Assembly: GCF_003314995.1 (NCBI RefSeq)
Contig: NZ_QNRH01000003.1
Span: 258,553-322,552, forward strand
Source: Pseudochrobactrum asaccharolyticum
GTDB taxonomy: Bacteria > Pseudomonadota > Alphaproteobacteria > Rhizobiales > Rhizobiaceae
DNA: 64,000 bases
Direction: 5' to 3'
Shown piece by piece: positions 1-9,180 of this stretch. Under the pieces are notes generated by a model. The model made no database searches, had not been told where the DNA came from, and worked only from the letters and a program-made list of their open reading frames with translations. The number at the start of each line of letters is the position of its first letter. Within the stretch, counting starts at the first letter, position 1. The position numbers were made by a program, and so were the translations under genes.

Positions 1-64
1 TCGGATCGCGGGCAAGACCACGCAGCTCCTTGATGCCGAGACGGAATATATTGGAAATCCTCAT
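1..64 (-). CDS. ABC-2 type permease, N-terminal fragment (YhhJ-like)
   Basis: Only the first 21 codons are inside the window; they read MRISNIFRLGIKELRGLARDP. The ATG lies one base beyond the TGA of the RbbA-like gene, so the two are translationally close and probably co-transcribed. The amphipathic start followed by an ELRxLxRDP motif is typical of ABC-2 permeases of the YhhJ type, which follow a HlyD adaptor and an RbbA-like fusion in many proteobacteria. The role would be a second inner-membrane permease of the export complex. The assignment rests on this short motif and on gene order. Confidence 0.7.
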   Translation of the reverse strand, partial: MRISNIFRLGIKELRGLARDP

Positions 65-65
65 C

Positions 66-2855
66 TCAGCGCGCCTGTTTCTTGAGAAGAACAATACCCA
101 GCACCATCAGCACCGGAATGGTTATCAGCAACATCAGGAAAGGCATGCCCAGATCAGAGAAGCTGAGCGCTTTCGAGAAAGTTCCGCGCGAGATGGTGGT
201 GAAGTAGGTTGTCGGATAAATCTGACCGATCAAAGCCCCCGCACCACGCAAAGAAGAAACCGGATCAATGATACCCGAATATTGCACGGCAGGGATCAGC
301 GTCATCAGCGCTGTACCGAAAATAGCGGCGATCTGACTGTTCATGAAAGTAGAGAGCACCAGCCCCATACCTGTCGTGATAATCACATAGAGCAAGGCAG
401 CCGTGGAATAGGTCAGGAAACTGCCGGTAAACCGCACCTGAAAGATGAATACCGCGAAGGCGGTCAGCATCAGGAAGTTGAAGAAGGCAAGGCCGACATA
501 AGGCAATTGCTTGCCGATCAGAAACTCGAATTTCGTGACCGGTGTCACGTAGAAATTGATAATCGAGCCCAGTTCTTTTTCGCGCACAACACTCAGAACC
601 GAGAGCATGGCCGGAATAACCAGCAGCAACAGCGGAATAACTGCAGGCACCATTGCCACCAGACTTTGCACATCCGGATTATAGCGATAGCGGATTTCCA
701 TATTGAAGCTAGTGAGGGCTGTGGTGTTGCCATAGAGCTCGCGGGCTTTTTGCGACAGCCAGTTCAGATGCGTGCCTTGCACATAGCCCTGAATGGTTTC
801 AGCACGGGTCGGCATTGCACCGTCAATCCATGCGCCGACTTCAACAGGACGCCCATGCTCAACATCGCGGGCAAAGTTCGGCGGTATCTCAATCGCCAGA
901 CTGATCTCGCCGTTACGCATCCGCCTGTCGAGATCGTCATAATCAAGGATCGGATCTTTTTCGATAAAATAGCGCGAGCCGGAGAACTGGCGGATATAAT
1001 CACGGCTGATCGCTGTGTCGTCGCGGTCAATCACCGCAAAACTTAAGTTATTAACATCGAGATTGATACCGTAACCAATCACAAACATCAGGATAACACT
1101 GCCAAGCATAGCCAGTGTGGCGCGGATCGGATCACGCCGCAGTTCCAGCGTTTCGCGTCTGGTATAGGCGAGCATGCGGCGCAGATCAGGCATCCAGCTT
1201 GCAGACGGAGCCGGAAGTTCCCGTACCCGTTTTACAGTTTGTGCTGTCTGTTCTGCAGCTGCTGCATTAGCTGGTTGCGGTGCAGGCGCAGTTTCACCAA
1301 TGGCATCTTCAAGATAGCCGATGAACGCCTCTTCCAGTGTTGCAGCCGAACGGCTGGCAGTGATCGCAGCCGGTGTATCGCTGATTAGCACTTTACCGGC
1401 ATGCATCAGGGAAATCCGGTCGCAAAGCTCTGCTTCATTCATGAAATGGGTGGAGACGAAGATCGTCACATTATCTTTGCGCGAAAGATCGGCGAGGATT
1501 TGCCAGAAGGCATCACGCGCCACCGGATCAACGCCAGAGGTCGGCTCATCGAGAATGAGAATATCCGGCTGATGGATCAGGGCGACCGCGAGCGACAAAC
1601 GCTGACGAATACCGAGCGGCATATCATCCGGATAGATATCCATCATCTCTGTCAGGTCAAAACGCTGCGACAGTTCTGTAATACGCTGCTTGGTTCTGGC
1701 TTCTTCCATGCCAAATAATTTGGCGTGGAGTTCCAGATTTTGATGCACCGTCAGTTCTGAATAGAGTGAGAAAGCTTGTGACATGTAGCCGACGCGACGG
1801 CGGATATCGATATCTTTGGTATCAACTTCACGGCCAAACAGGCGGGCAATACCGTCACTTGCAGGCAGCAAACCGGTCAGCACTTTCATGGTCGTGGACT
1901 TGCCGCAACCATTGGAGCCGAGAAAGCCGAAAATCTCGCCGCGCGGAATACAGAAGCTGACATTATCAACGGCCGTAAATTTGCCAAAACGCACGGTGAC
2001 ATGCTCGGCTTCGATGGCAATATCGGTGATGCTTTCATCACGCGGCGGGATCACCACCTTATGATGGTCTTGGCGCAATTCCTCCGGTAGCAGGGCGATA
2101 AAGGCATCATCCACATTCGGTGTGCCGGTTTGTTGCATCAGCTCTTTAGGCGTACCGCTGGCGAGAATCTGCCCGTCATTCATGGCGACAAGCCAGTCAA
2201 AACGCTCGGCTTCTTCCATATAGGCCGTGGCAACAATCACGCTCATACCCGGACGATCTTTGCGGATATCGTCGATCAGCTCCCAGAACTGACGGCGGGA
2301 CAGAGGATCAACGCCGGTGGTCGGCTCATCAAGAATCAGCAGATCAGGATCATGGATCAGCGAGCAGCAAAGACTGGTTTTTTGCTTCATCCCGCCGGAG
2401 AGTTTACCGGCAGGACGATCCGCAAAAGGCGACATGCCGGTGCGCGCCAGCAAATCCGCAATACGGCGCTCGCGTTCATGCTTATTGTGGCCGAACAATC
2501 TGCCGAAGAATTCAATATTCTCAAAGACGGACAGGGTCGGATAAAGGTTTTTACCCAGACCTTGCGGCATATAGGCAATACGCGGAAAAGCGGACTGGCG
2601 ATGGCGCTTGTCAGCAATATCCCCGCCCAGCACATCAATGCGGCCTTGCTGCATAATGCGCGCACCGGCAACCAGTGACAGCAAGCTGGATTTCCCCACA
2701 CCGTCAGGGCCAATGAGACCGATCATGCGACCAGTCGGAATATCCAGTGTCAGATCACGCAGGGCTTGCTTGGTGCCATAGGTCAGGCTGACATTTTGTA
2801 TGCGGACGACAGGTTCATCGCCCGCGCTGTTATCGCTCGCCAGATCCATGCTCAT
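66..2855 (-). CDS. rbbA: RbbA-like fusion: two ABC ATPase domains plus ABC-2 permease
   Basis: A fused ABC exporter subunit of about 929 residues, close in length and layout to E. coli RbbA/YhiH. The first nucleotide-binding domain (about 15-240) has Walker [10 protein letters not shown], signature LSGGMKQK and Walker [13 protein letters not shown]. The second (about 280-500) has GSNGCGKST and [11 protein letters not shown], but a degenerate signature, MPLGIRQR in place of LSGGQ, as in other RbbA proteins. Residues from about 565 form an ABC-2 membrane domain with one N-terminal helix, a large periplasmic loop and a block of C-terminal helices. An upstream in-frame ATG exists at 2885, but the ATG at 2855 overlaps the hlyD stop as ATGA and is preferred. 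E. coli RbbA was described as ribosome-associated; the genetic context here points to export. The substrate is unknown. Confidence 0.9.
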   Translation of the reverse strand: MSMDLASDNSAGDEPVVRIQNVSLTYGTKQALRDLTLDIPTGRMIGLIGPDGVGKSSLLSLVAGARIMQQGRIDVLGGDIADKRHRQSAFPRIAYMPQGLGKNLYPTLSVFENIEFFGRLFGHNKHERERRIADLLARTGMSPFADRPAGKLSGGMKQKTSLCCSLIHDPDLLILDEPTTGVDPLSRRQFWELIDDIRKDRPGMSVIVATAYMEEAERFDWLVAMNDGQILASGTPKELMQQTGTPNVDDAFIALLPEELRQDHHKVVIPPRDESITDIAIEAEHVTVRFGKFTAVDNVSFCIPRGEIFGFLGSNGCGKSTTMKVLTGLLPASDGIARLFGREVDTKDIDIRRRVGYMSQAFSLYSELTVHQNLELHAKLFGMEEARTKQRITELSQRFDLTEMMDIYPDDMPLGIRQRLSLAVALIHQPDILILDEPTSGVDPVARDAFWQILADLSRKDNVTIFVSTHFMNEAELCDRISLMHAGKVLISDTPAAITASRSAATLEEAFIGYLEDAIGETAPAPQPANAAAAEQTAQTVKRVRELPAPSASWMPDLRRMLAYTRRETLELRRDPIRATLAMLGSVILMFVIGYGINLDVNNLSFAVIDRDDTAISRDYIRQFSGSRYFIEKDPILDYDDLDRRMRNGEISLAIEIPPNFARDVEHGRPVEVGAWIDGAMPTRAETIQGYVQGTHLNWLSQKARELYGNTTALTSFNMEIRYRYNPDVQSLVAMVPAVIPLLLLVIPAMLSVLSVVREKELGSIINFYVTPVTKFEFLIGKQLPYVGLAFFNFLMLTAFAVFIFQVRFTGSFLTYSTAALLYVIITTGMGLVLSTFMNSQIAAIFGTALMTLIPAVQYSGIIDPVSSLRGAGALIGQIYPTTYFTTISRGTFSKALSFSDLGMPFLMLLITIPVLMVLGIVLLKKQAR

Positions 2856-3931
2856 TGTACAGGTTCCGCAAGGTTCTGTGGCCATGTGGCTTCAGAGTTC
2901 AGCTTCACATAGACCGTACCCGGAAGACCGGTTTTGACCTGCTGAATATATTTCTGCAGCAGTTCCTGCGGGATTTTGGCTTTGACGCGGAACACCAGCT
3001 TCTGGCGCTCTTCTTCCGTTTCAACGGATTTTGGCGTGAACTGGGCAACGTCAGCCACAAAGCTGATCTTGGCCGGAATAACAAATTGCGGTGCAGCATC
3101 CAGAACAATGCGTGCCTCAGCACCAATTGCGACCTGACCGGCCTGTGCAGTCGGCAGGAAGAAGGTCATGTAAACATCGCTCAGATCAACCAGATTAAGC
3201 ACACGGCCACCGGCAGAAATCACTTCACCTGGCTGGGCAACACGATATTGAACGCGGCCCGGTTTTGGCGCCTTCAATGTGGCATCATTGATCTCAACGG
3301 CAATTGTTGAAATTGCAGCTTTGGCGGCGTCAACGGCGGCTTCCGCATCAACAACCTGCGCTTTGGCGGCGCTGATACCGGCTTCCGTTGCAGCCAGCTG
3401 TGCTTTGGCAGCACTCACGGCCGCTTCAACACCACGGGCATTGGCGCGGTCATCATCAAGTATTTGCTGCGAGACAGTGCGGGATTCACTCAGCTGTTGC
3501 GAGCGTACCAAGCGGCGTTGTGCGGCATCCAGTTGTGCTTCACGCTGCGCGATGATGGCAGCTGCTGCTTTTTGTTCTGCTTCGCGTTGTGCGACCAGAC
3601 TACGGGCGGTTTCAATGCTGATTTCTGCGCGGCGCAACTGGGCTTCGGCCTGACGGCGCTGGCTTTCGGCCTGATCTGTATCCATCTGCGCCAGAACATC
3701 ACCGGCATTCACAAAGTCACCTTCATCCGCCAGAATTTGACGAATGCGGCCGGGGCTTTTGGTGGAAATATCGATCTCAACGGCTTCAATACGACCGTTT
3801 CCGGAAGCAATGCCTTCCGGCAAGCTGTCATTGTTCAGCTTTTGCCATGCATAGTAACCACCGGCTGCAATTAATGCCGCCACTACAATAAATATATATT
3901 TTTTATTCGGATTTGATTCACTATTTGCCAT
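2852..3931 (-). CDS. HlyD-family periplasmic adaptor (membrane fusion protein)
   Basis: First gene of the export operon, 359 residues. Residues 12-29 form a single inner-membrane anchor, followed by the biotinyl-lipoyl half motif ([15 protein letters not shown]), a long alanine- and glutamine-rich coiled-coil hairpin (about 75-210) and a beta-barrel region with the second lipoyl half ([19 protein letters not shown]). This is the YhiI/YbhG type of adaptor, linking an inner-membrane ABC exporter to an outer-membrane channel. Its stop overlaps the start of the RbbA-like gene. No outer-membrane factor gene is seen nearby, so a TolC homologue elsewhere is presumably shared. Confidence 0.9.
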   Translation of the reverse strand: MANSESNPNKKYIFIVVAALIAAGGYYAWQKLNNDSLPEGIASGNGRIEAVEIDISTKSPGRIRQILADEGDFVNAGDVLAQMDTDQAESQRRQAEAQLRRAEISIETARSLVAQREAEQKAAAAIIAQREAQLDAAQRRLVRSQQLSESRTVSQQILDDDRANARGVEAAVSAAKAQLAATEAGISAAKAQVVDAEAAVDAAKAAISTIAVEINDATLKAPKPGRVQYRVAQPGEVISAGGRVLNLVDLSDVYMTFFLPTAQAGQVAIGAEARIVLDAAPQFVIPAKISFVADVAQFTPKSVETEEERQKLVFRVKAKIPQELLQKYIQQVKTGLPGTVYVKLNSEATWPQNLAEPVQ

Positions 3932-4150
3932 TACCGCGCCTGACTATTTTAAAATAATTTCCCAACGGACTGGTCTATTAATCAAGCCCCGTCATTGATT
4001 ATAGTCAATACTAATAATTCTAATTTAGCTTCGCAGAATTTGGCCTGAGGTAATAATTCTTTCTTTTAAATTCCTTGTTGAGCCAAAGTAGAAGTAAAAC
4101 GGCGGTTTACTCTGTTTAAAACTACTCAAAGCGCGATAACTCTGCTCAGT
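3932..4150. promoter_or_regulatory. Intergenic region upstream of the export operon
   Basis: This AT-rich non-coding stretch lies between the hlyD start and the terminator of the LysR gene and must hold the promoter of the minus-strand export operon. I see no convincing -35/-10 pair or strong operator palindrome. No regulator gene is attached to the export operon in the window. Confidence 0.4.
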
Positions 4151-4194
4151 GAATAAGAAAAATCCGGATTGCTAAGATCATAGCAATCCGGATT
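4151..4194 (-). terminator. Rho-independent terminator of the LysR gene
   Basis: A perfect 14-bp stem pairs 4161-4174 with 4181-4194 around a six-base loop. Read on the minus strand it is followed by TTTCTTATTC. It lies about 110 bp past the LysR stop and separates that gene from the export operon. Confidence 0.8.
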
Positions 4195-4301
4195 CTCACG
4201 AGAATTTGAACTGTGTTTGCAATCATTGCTCCTCTTTTGAAACAGAGCAGCCCCCCCTTAGACAAAACTTATTTGATCGGACAGGGGCATCGAATCTGGT
4301 C

Positions 4302-5201
4302 TTATAAGTCGGTTTCGATAACCGTTTTTATCCAGTCCGTGAAAATTTTAAGCGAGGAAAGATTTTCCTGATCAGATGCAGGCGTAAACCAATAGCAACT
4401 GGAACTCTTATAATTAAAATTCGGAGGATTGATTAATCTGCCTGAAATGAGGTCATTGATGATCAGGCCTCTGGGTATGAAAACCATCCCCTTTCCTTCA
4501 AGTGCTGCACTGATCGCCATTGTATAATAGCCAAACCGAAGAAAACGCGGGACTGGCGTGTTCAGCAGCTTTTTCTCTGTCACAAAATGTTGCCAGTCAA
4601 TCGGCGTGCCCGGATGTTCAATGAGCACGCCATTTTGCAAATCCGCAACTTTTTCAGGGAGACCGTACTTTTTCCAATATTCAGGAGAAGCGACGAGAAT
4701 AACGTCATTGCCAAACAGATAAAGACTTTTAGATGAAGACGGAGCTGTTTCACTAAACGAAAAAATACCGTCAGCTTTAACTGTACCAGGCAGCGCACCT
4801 AAGTTTGTGAACTGTACTTCTATCTCTGGATGCAGATCCGCAAATTCAAAAAACCTTGGTAAGAGCCATTTGTCACCAAGAATGGGCGGCACTTGCAGAC
4901 GCAATATTTGCTGGTCAGGTTTCAAACGGGCGGTTAATAAACTTGCATCTTCGATTGCCCTGATGACTGTGGTTGCGCAATCAAGATAAATAGCGCCGGT
5001 TTTTGTTAAAACCAATCCGTTGATGGTGCGCGTAAATAATGGTGTACCTATCATATTTTCTAGCGCAATCAATTGCTTGCTGACAGCACTTTGCGACATA
5101 TTCAGGCTTCGTGCTGCAGCGGTTGTATAGCCGGAACTGGCCAGTTCAATGAGAACTTTTAAGGCTGTCGTCGAAGGAAGAAACCGTCGGGCCACAGGCA
5201 T
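4302..5201 (-). CDS. LysR-family transcriptional regulator
   Basis: A LysR-type regulator of about 299 residues. The N-terminal winged HTH (about 5-65) contains STTALKVLIELASSGYTTAA and the recognition-helix segment MSQSAVSKQLIALE; residues 90-295 form the effector-binding fold, of the GcvA-like type. The open frame extends upstream to 5321, but the ATG at 5201 has a GAGG ribosome site and gives the standard family length. The gene is divergent from the amino-acid ABC operon starting at 5681, so it probably controls that operon in response to the imported amino acid or a product of it. Confidence 0.9.
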   Translation of the reverse strand: MPVARRFLPSTTALKVLIELASSGYTTAAARSLNMSQSAVSKQLIALENMIGTPLFTRTINGLVLTKTGAIYLDCATTVIRAIEDASLLTARLKPDQQILRLQVPPILGDKWLLPRFFEFADLHPEIEVQFTNLGALPGTVKADGIFSFSETAPSSSKSLYLFGNDVILVASPEYWKKYGLPEKVADLQNGVLIEHPGTPIDWQHFVTEKKLLNTPVPRFLRFGYYTMAISAALEGKGMVFIPRGLIINDLISGRLINPPNFNYKSSSCYWFTPASDQENLSSLKIFTDWIKTVIETDL

Positions 5202-5680
5202 AAATACCTCAATATTTTTAGTTCCGGAATGCCTATGAAAACTGTTCCATACGACGACAGGAATGAGACATCTTACAAGATGATTACTGTTTGGTTTCAG
5301 AGCTTGCGAGCACTTCAGCACAAATCAGCATAACCTTGTTTATTTTTAATGGCTAGTCGGTTTTGTCATAGGGCCTAAGCATTAATGTCGTTTGTCTCAA
5401 TAAATTCACTATGGAATACATATGAGACGAACAATGCGAAGAATGACAAGGTGAGGAGCTGTCGTTTCAATGCATGGAGGAGAGGAAACGTTCGTTGAGC
5501 AAATAAGATTTTAGTATCTCTGCAGATCAAATGGCATCACCATAACTGATTGGCTGCCGGAATGAGTGCTCATCGTTATCTTGTAAACATCATAAAAATC
5601 CGCGCAGGTCTTTAAGAGCCTGACCGAAAAATATTGTCCGATGCAGAGGTGTCTCTGATTTTGAACATAGGAAACCAATA
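5202..5680. promoter_or_regulatory. Divergent control region, LysR gene / amino-acid ABC operon
   Basis: About 480 bp without a credible gene. The clearest element is an inverted repeat, GTTTGTCTCA (5390-5399) and TGAGACGAAC (5423-5432), with 9 of 10 positions complementary and 23 bases between the arms. It is a candidate LysR operator. A long 5' leader of about 250 bases would then precede the permease gene; I see no recognisable riboswitch in it. Confidence 0.4.
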
Positions 5681-6556
5681 ATGCAAACAATTGCCAAAAC
5701 GACAGATTATGTCGTGGTGAAGCCGGGGAATTGGGGGCGGAAACTCTTAGCAGTTGTCCTGATATTATGTATCGTTTTTATCATTAATGCATTCCGCACA
5801 GGCGATATCGCTTGGCAATATGTATCAATGTATTTGTTTTCGGCCCCTGTATTAAAAGGTGTTGTGAATACAATTATCATGACATTTTTTGCCATGATAC
5901 TGGGTGTTGCATTGGGCATATTGGCCGCTGTTATGCGCCTTTCAGATAATAAAGTGCTGCAGAATGTAGCGCTTGGTTATATCTGGCTATTTCGTGGGCT
6001 GCCAACACTGCTTTTATTGCTGTTATGGTTTAATCTTGCGCTGATTTTTCCGAATATCAGCCTGTTCGGATTTTTCCCGATTAAAACCATTGATATTATG
6101 ACGCCGTTTTTTGCTGCTCTTTGTGGTTTGGGTATTCAGCAGGGTGCTTATACGGCAGAGGTTGTGCGTGCGGGGATTACCTCAATCGATAGCGGTCAGC
6201 TGGAAGCTGCGCAGTCGATTGGCATGACAAAGCGTAAAGCCATGCTGCGGATTATCTTGCCGCAGGCGATGCGTGTGATCATTCCGCCGATCGGGAATGA
6301 AACAATCGGCATGGTTAAGCTGACCTCACTCGCCAGTGTTATTCAATATGCGGAAGTGCTGCGCAGCGTAGAGAATATCTATTACAATAATTCCCGTGTG
6401 ATCGAGCTCCTGTTGGTTGCAGCCATTTGGTACATGGTGATTGTCACGATCCTCAGCATCATACAGATTTATGTCGAACGGCATTTTTCTAAAGGCTGGC
6501 AAGGTAGCAAGCAAACCAGAACGCAAGACAATCAGACGATTGAGGGAGAGGCGTAA
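5681..6556 (+). CDS. Polar amino-acid ABC transporter permease (HisM/GlnP family)
   Basis: A 291-residue inner-membrane permease with about five predicted helices. The EAA loop that contacts the ATPase reads [17 protein letters not shown]. An N-terminal extension of about 25 polar residues precedes the first helix. It is the only permease in this operon, so it would work as a homodimer unless it pairs with one encoded elsewhere, for example at 17843-19196. The stop overlaps the ATPase start by one base (TAATG). The start has an AGGA ribosome site. Confidence 0.92.
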   Translation: MQTIAKTTDYVVVKPGNWGRKLLAVVLILCIVFIINAFRTGDIAWQYVSMYLFSAPVLKGVVNTIIMTFFAMILGVALGILAAVMRLSDNKVLQNVALGYIWLFRGLPTLLLLLLWFNLALIFPNISLFGFFPIKTIDIMTPFFAALCGLGIQQGAYTAEVVRAGITSIDSGQLEAAQSIGMTKRKAMLRIILPQAMRVIIPPIGNETIGMVKLTSLASVIQYAEVLRSVENIYYNNSRVIELLLVAAIWYMVIVTILSIIQIYVERHFSKGWQGSKQTRTQDNQTIEGEA

Positions 6557-7320
6557 TGGATAATGCTATCATTCGTATGCAGAACGTGCAGAAGTTTTAC
6601 GGTGATTTTCAGGTTCTGAAGAATATCGATTTTCAAATAACAAAGGGCGAAGTTGTTTGCGTTATCGGACCGTCTGGTTCCGGAAAGAGCACTTTTCTTC
6701 GTTGTATCAACCAGCTTGAGAGCATTAGCAGCGGTCTGATTACAGTGAATAATGAGATTGCCGGTTATCGTCTGCGCGGTAATAAGCTCTATCCGCTGAG
6801 TGACAGTGATGTTGCGCGGCAAAGACGTGCAGTCGGCATGGTGTTTCAGCGGTTCCATCTGTTCCCCCATAAGACCGTTATGGAGAACATTATTGAGGGG
6901 CCGGTACATGTACAAAAACGTAATCCGGCAGAATGTAAACAAGAAGCTATTGAACTGCTGAAACGTGTCGGGCTTGTCAATAAAGCGGATTCCTATCCGA
7001 CAGAGCTGTCCGGTGGTCAGCAGCAGCGCGTTGCAATTGCACGTAGTTTAGCAATGCGGCCTGAGGCTATGCTTTTCGACGAGCCAACATCGGCGCTCGA
7101 TCCTGAATTGGTCGGAGATGTTCTCTCCACGATGAAAGATCTGGCTAAAAGCGGCACCACAATGATTGTGGTGACCCATGAAATCGGCTTTTGCCGTGAA
7201 GTTGCTGATCGTGTGATTTTTATGGATCACGGCTCAATTCTGGCGTCCGGAACGCCGGAAGAGATCCTTGATAATCCGCAAAATGAGCGCATCAAAAATT
7301 TTGTCACTGCTGTTCTATAA
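6556..7320 (+). CDS. Polar amino-acid ABC transporter ATPase (GlnQ/HisP family)
   Basis: A 254-residue ATPase with all motifs: Walker [11 protein letters not shown]-loop near [15 protein letters not shown], signature LSGGQQQR, Walker [13 protein letters not shown] and switch histidine in VVTHEIG. It drives the permease encoded just before it. It is the only polar-amino-acid-type ATPase between 5 and 19 kb, so it may also serve the second transporter (15640-19196), which lacks one. Confidence 0.95.
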   Translation: MDNAIIRMQNVQKFYGDFQVLKNIDFQITKGEVVCVIGPSGSGKSTFLRCINQLESISSGLITVNNEIAGYRLRGNKLYPLSDSDVARQRRAVGMVFQRFHLFPHKTVMENIIEGPVHVQKRNPAECKQEAIELLKRVGLVNKADSYPTELSGGQQQRVAIARSLAMRPEAMLFDEPTSALDPELVGDVLSTMKDLAKSGTTMIVVTHEIGFCREVADRVIFMDHGSILASGTPEEILDNPQNERIKNFVTAVL

Positions 7321-7338
7321 TAAACCTGAGGGGAACTC

Positions 7339-8172
7339 ATGAAATATACAGCATTTATACTCTCTGCCGCATTTTTCCTTGGCGCACCAATGGCCGCCGG
7401 CTTGGCACAAACGCCTTTGAAAACAGTAGAGGAAGGAGAAATCCGGTTTTTGAATAATCCGATTTATCCGCCTATGGAGTTTGTGGACGAGAAAACCGGT
7501 GAAATTGACGGTTTTGATCCTGACCTGGCTAAAGCAATTGCTGAACGTCTGAAACTTAAGCCGGTATTCGTAAAAGCAGCCTTTAGTGATTTGCAAAGTA
7601 GTCTACAAACCGGACGCGGAGATGCGATTATCTCAGGAATGAGTGATACCGTTGCGCGTCAGGATGCAATGGATATGGTTGACTATATTGTCAGTGGTCC
7701 GACCTTTTTCACCTTAAAAAGTAATGCCGGTGAAATAAAAGTACAAACAGATGTCTGCGGCCGGACTGCGGCAGCATCCCGTACGGGCACCATTCCGCGC
7801 GATGTCGCAAAGTGGAGTGACGAGAACTGTGTTGCTGCAGGTAAGCCGGCAGTCAAGTTTGAAGGTGTTGCAGATTCAAATGCGGCACGTTTAGGCATGA
7901 AGCAAGGGCGCTATGATGTTGTTGTGCAGGGAAGTGAAACGCTTGCATGGCTCGTGCAACTGGAGCCTGAAAATTATAGCATTATCGGCGATCCGATCCT
8001 GAATAATGATGTTTTTGCGATCGGTTTCAAAAAAGATAATCCGGAATTACGTGACGCTGTTCTGAACGCCGTCAATGAAATGATTGCAGACGGCTCTTAT
8101 GGAAAACTGCTTGGGAAATGGAACCTGAAAGCCAATGCAATCGACAAAGCCACTGTGAATGGCGTTAAATAA
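7339..8172 (+). CDS. Periplasmic amino-acid binding protein, copy 1
   Basis: A 277-residue family 3 solute-binding protein with a Sec signal peptide (MKYTAFILSAAFFLGAPMAA, cleavage probably after AGLA). The mature part begins with the characteristic strand EIRFLNNPIYPPMEF and ends in the KWNL motif common in the family. A good GAGGGG ribosome site precedes the ATG. It is about 60% identical by eye to the next gene, so the pair is a tandem duplication. The two probably bind related but different ligands for the same permease. Confidence 0.92.
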   Translation: MKYTAFILSAAFFLGAPMAAGLAQTPLKTVEEGEIRFLNNPIYPPMEFVDEKTGEIDGFDPDLAKAIAERLKLKPVFVKAAFSDLQSSLQTGRGDAIISGMSDTVARQDAMDMVDYIVSGPTFFTLKSNAGEIKVQTDVCGRTAAASRTGTIPRDVAKWSDENCVAAGKPAVKFEGVADSNAARLGMKQGRYDVVVQGSETLAWLVQLEPENYSIIGDPILNNDVFAIGFKKDNPELRDAVLNAVNEMIADGSYGKLLGKWNLKANAIDKATVNGVK

Positions 8173-8188
8173 GTATGAGGATGATATA

Positions 8189-9025
8189 ATGAAAATCCGG
8201 CATATTCTGGCAACAGCTATTGTTGGTATGCTTTGCTCTGTTTCACTGGCTTCCGCGCAGGAAAAACTGCCGGTGGTCGCTGAGGGCGAATTGCGCATTC
8301 TTAATAATCCGATTTATCCGCCGATGGAGTTTGTCAACGACCAGACAGGCGAACCGGATGGTTTTGATATTGATCTGGCAAAAGCAATTGCTGAAAAACT
8401 CAACCTGAAGCCGGTTTTTGTAAAAACCTCTTTCAGTGATCTTCAGAGTGGTATTCAAACCGGACGCGGCGATCTTATTCTTTCCGGTGTAACCAATACA
8501 CCGGCCCGCCGCGATGCCATGGAAATGGTTGATTACATTGTCAGCGGTCCGGTATTTTTCACGATGCAGAAAAATGCGGATGAAATACCAGGTCAGGCTG
8601 ATCTTTGCGGTAAAACAGTTGCGGGCTCGCGCACTTCAGTTGCACTCATCAAAGATGTGAATGACTGGAATGAAACAAACTGTGTTGCTGTCGGAAAACC
8701 AGCGCTTGTTTATGAAGGTGTCGCAGATTCCAATGCTGCGCGTCTTGGCATGAAACAGGGGCGTTATAATGCTGTTGCACAGGGTAGTGAAACTTTGAGC
8801 TGGTTGCTGAAACTGGAACCTGACACTTATAAAGTTTTAGGAGAGCCAATCTCGAAGTCTTCTCTGTTTGCGATTGGCATCAAGAAAGATAATCTGCAGA
8901 TGCGCACAGCAATTGTTGAAGTCATCAATCAACTCATTGATGACGGTACATATTCTGCACTTCTGGAAAAGTGGAACCTGCAGAAGAACGCTATCGACAA
9001 AGAAACGGTCAATCGTACCTTCTGA
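8189..9025 (+). CDS. Periplasmic amino-acid binding protein, copy 2
   Basis: A 278-residue family 3 binding protein with signal peptide MKIRHILATAIVGMLCSVSL and cleavage probably after ASA. An upstream in-frame start at 8159 would put ten unrelated residues before the signal peptide and overlap the preceding gene, so the ATG at 8189 with its GAGG site is preferred. The ligand-pocket regions are largely shared with copy 1 (NNPIYPPMEFV, FSDLQS, QTGRGD, EGVADSNAARLGMKQGRY), while the segment around residues 130-150 differs most. A strong hairpin follows the gene. Confidence 0.92.
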   Translation: MKIRHILATAIVGMLCSVSLASAQEKLPVVAEGELRILNNPIYPPMEFVNDQTGEPDGFDIDLAKAIAEKLNLKPVFVKTSFSDLQSGIQTGRGDLILSGVTNTPARRDAMEMVDYIVSGPVFFTMQKNADEIPGQADLCGKTVAGSRTSVALIKDVNDWNETNCVAVGKPALVYEGVADSNAARLGMKQGRYNAVAQGSETLSWLLKLEPDTYKVLGEPISKSSLFAIGIKKDNLQMRTAIVEVINQLIDDGTYSALLEKWNLQKNAIDKETVNRTF

Positions 9026-9031
9026 GTGCTC

Positions 9032-9066
9032 GCTGAGTGCCTGACGTAAAAGAACAGGCACTCAGC
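9032..9066 (+). other. Intercistronic hairpin after the binding-protein genes
   Basis: A perfect 12-bp stem (9032-9043 with 9055-9066) lies seven bases past the stop codon. There is no clean U-run, so partial termination or protection of the upstream mRNA is more likely than full termination. Confidence 0.6.
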
Positions 9067-9180
9067 TACCTTCAAACTGAACGGCACAGTAAAAAGCCGG
9101 CCTCACAATCAATTTTTATTTGATGCGATGACCATGTCATTCAGCAAACAACCCCTTTTGTCTTCGTGATGGAGTGACAG

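Noticed and set aside
30-1046. A 338-codon plus-strand frame opposite the RbbA-like permease domain.
   Set aside because: Low-complexity His/Gln/Arg-rich translation antisense to a well-supported gene; no start signal or domain.
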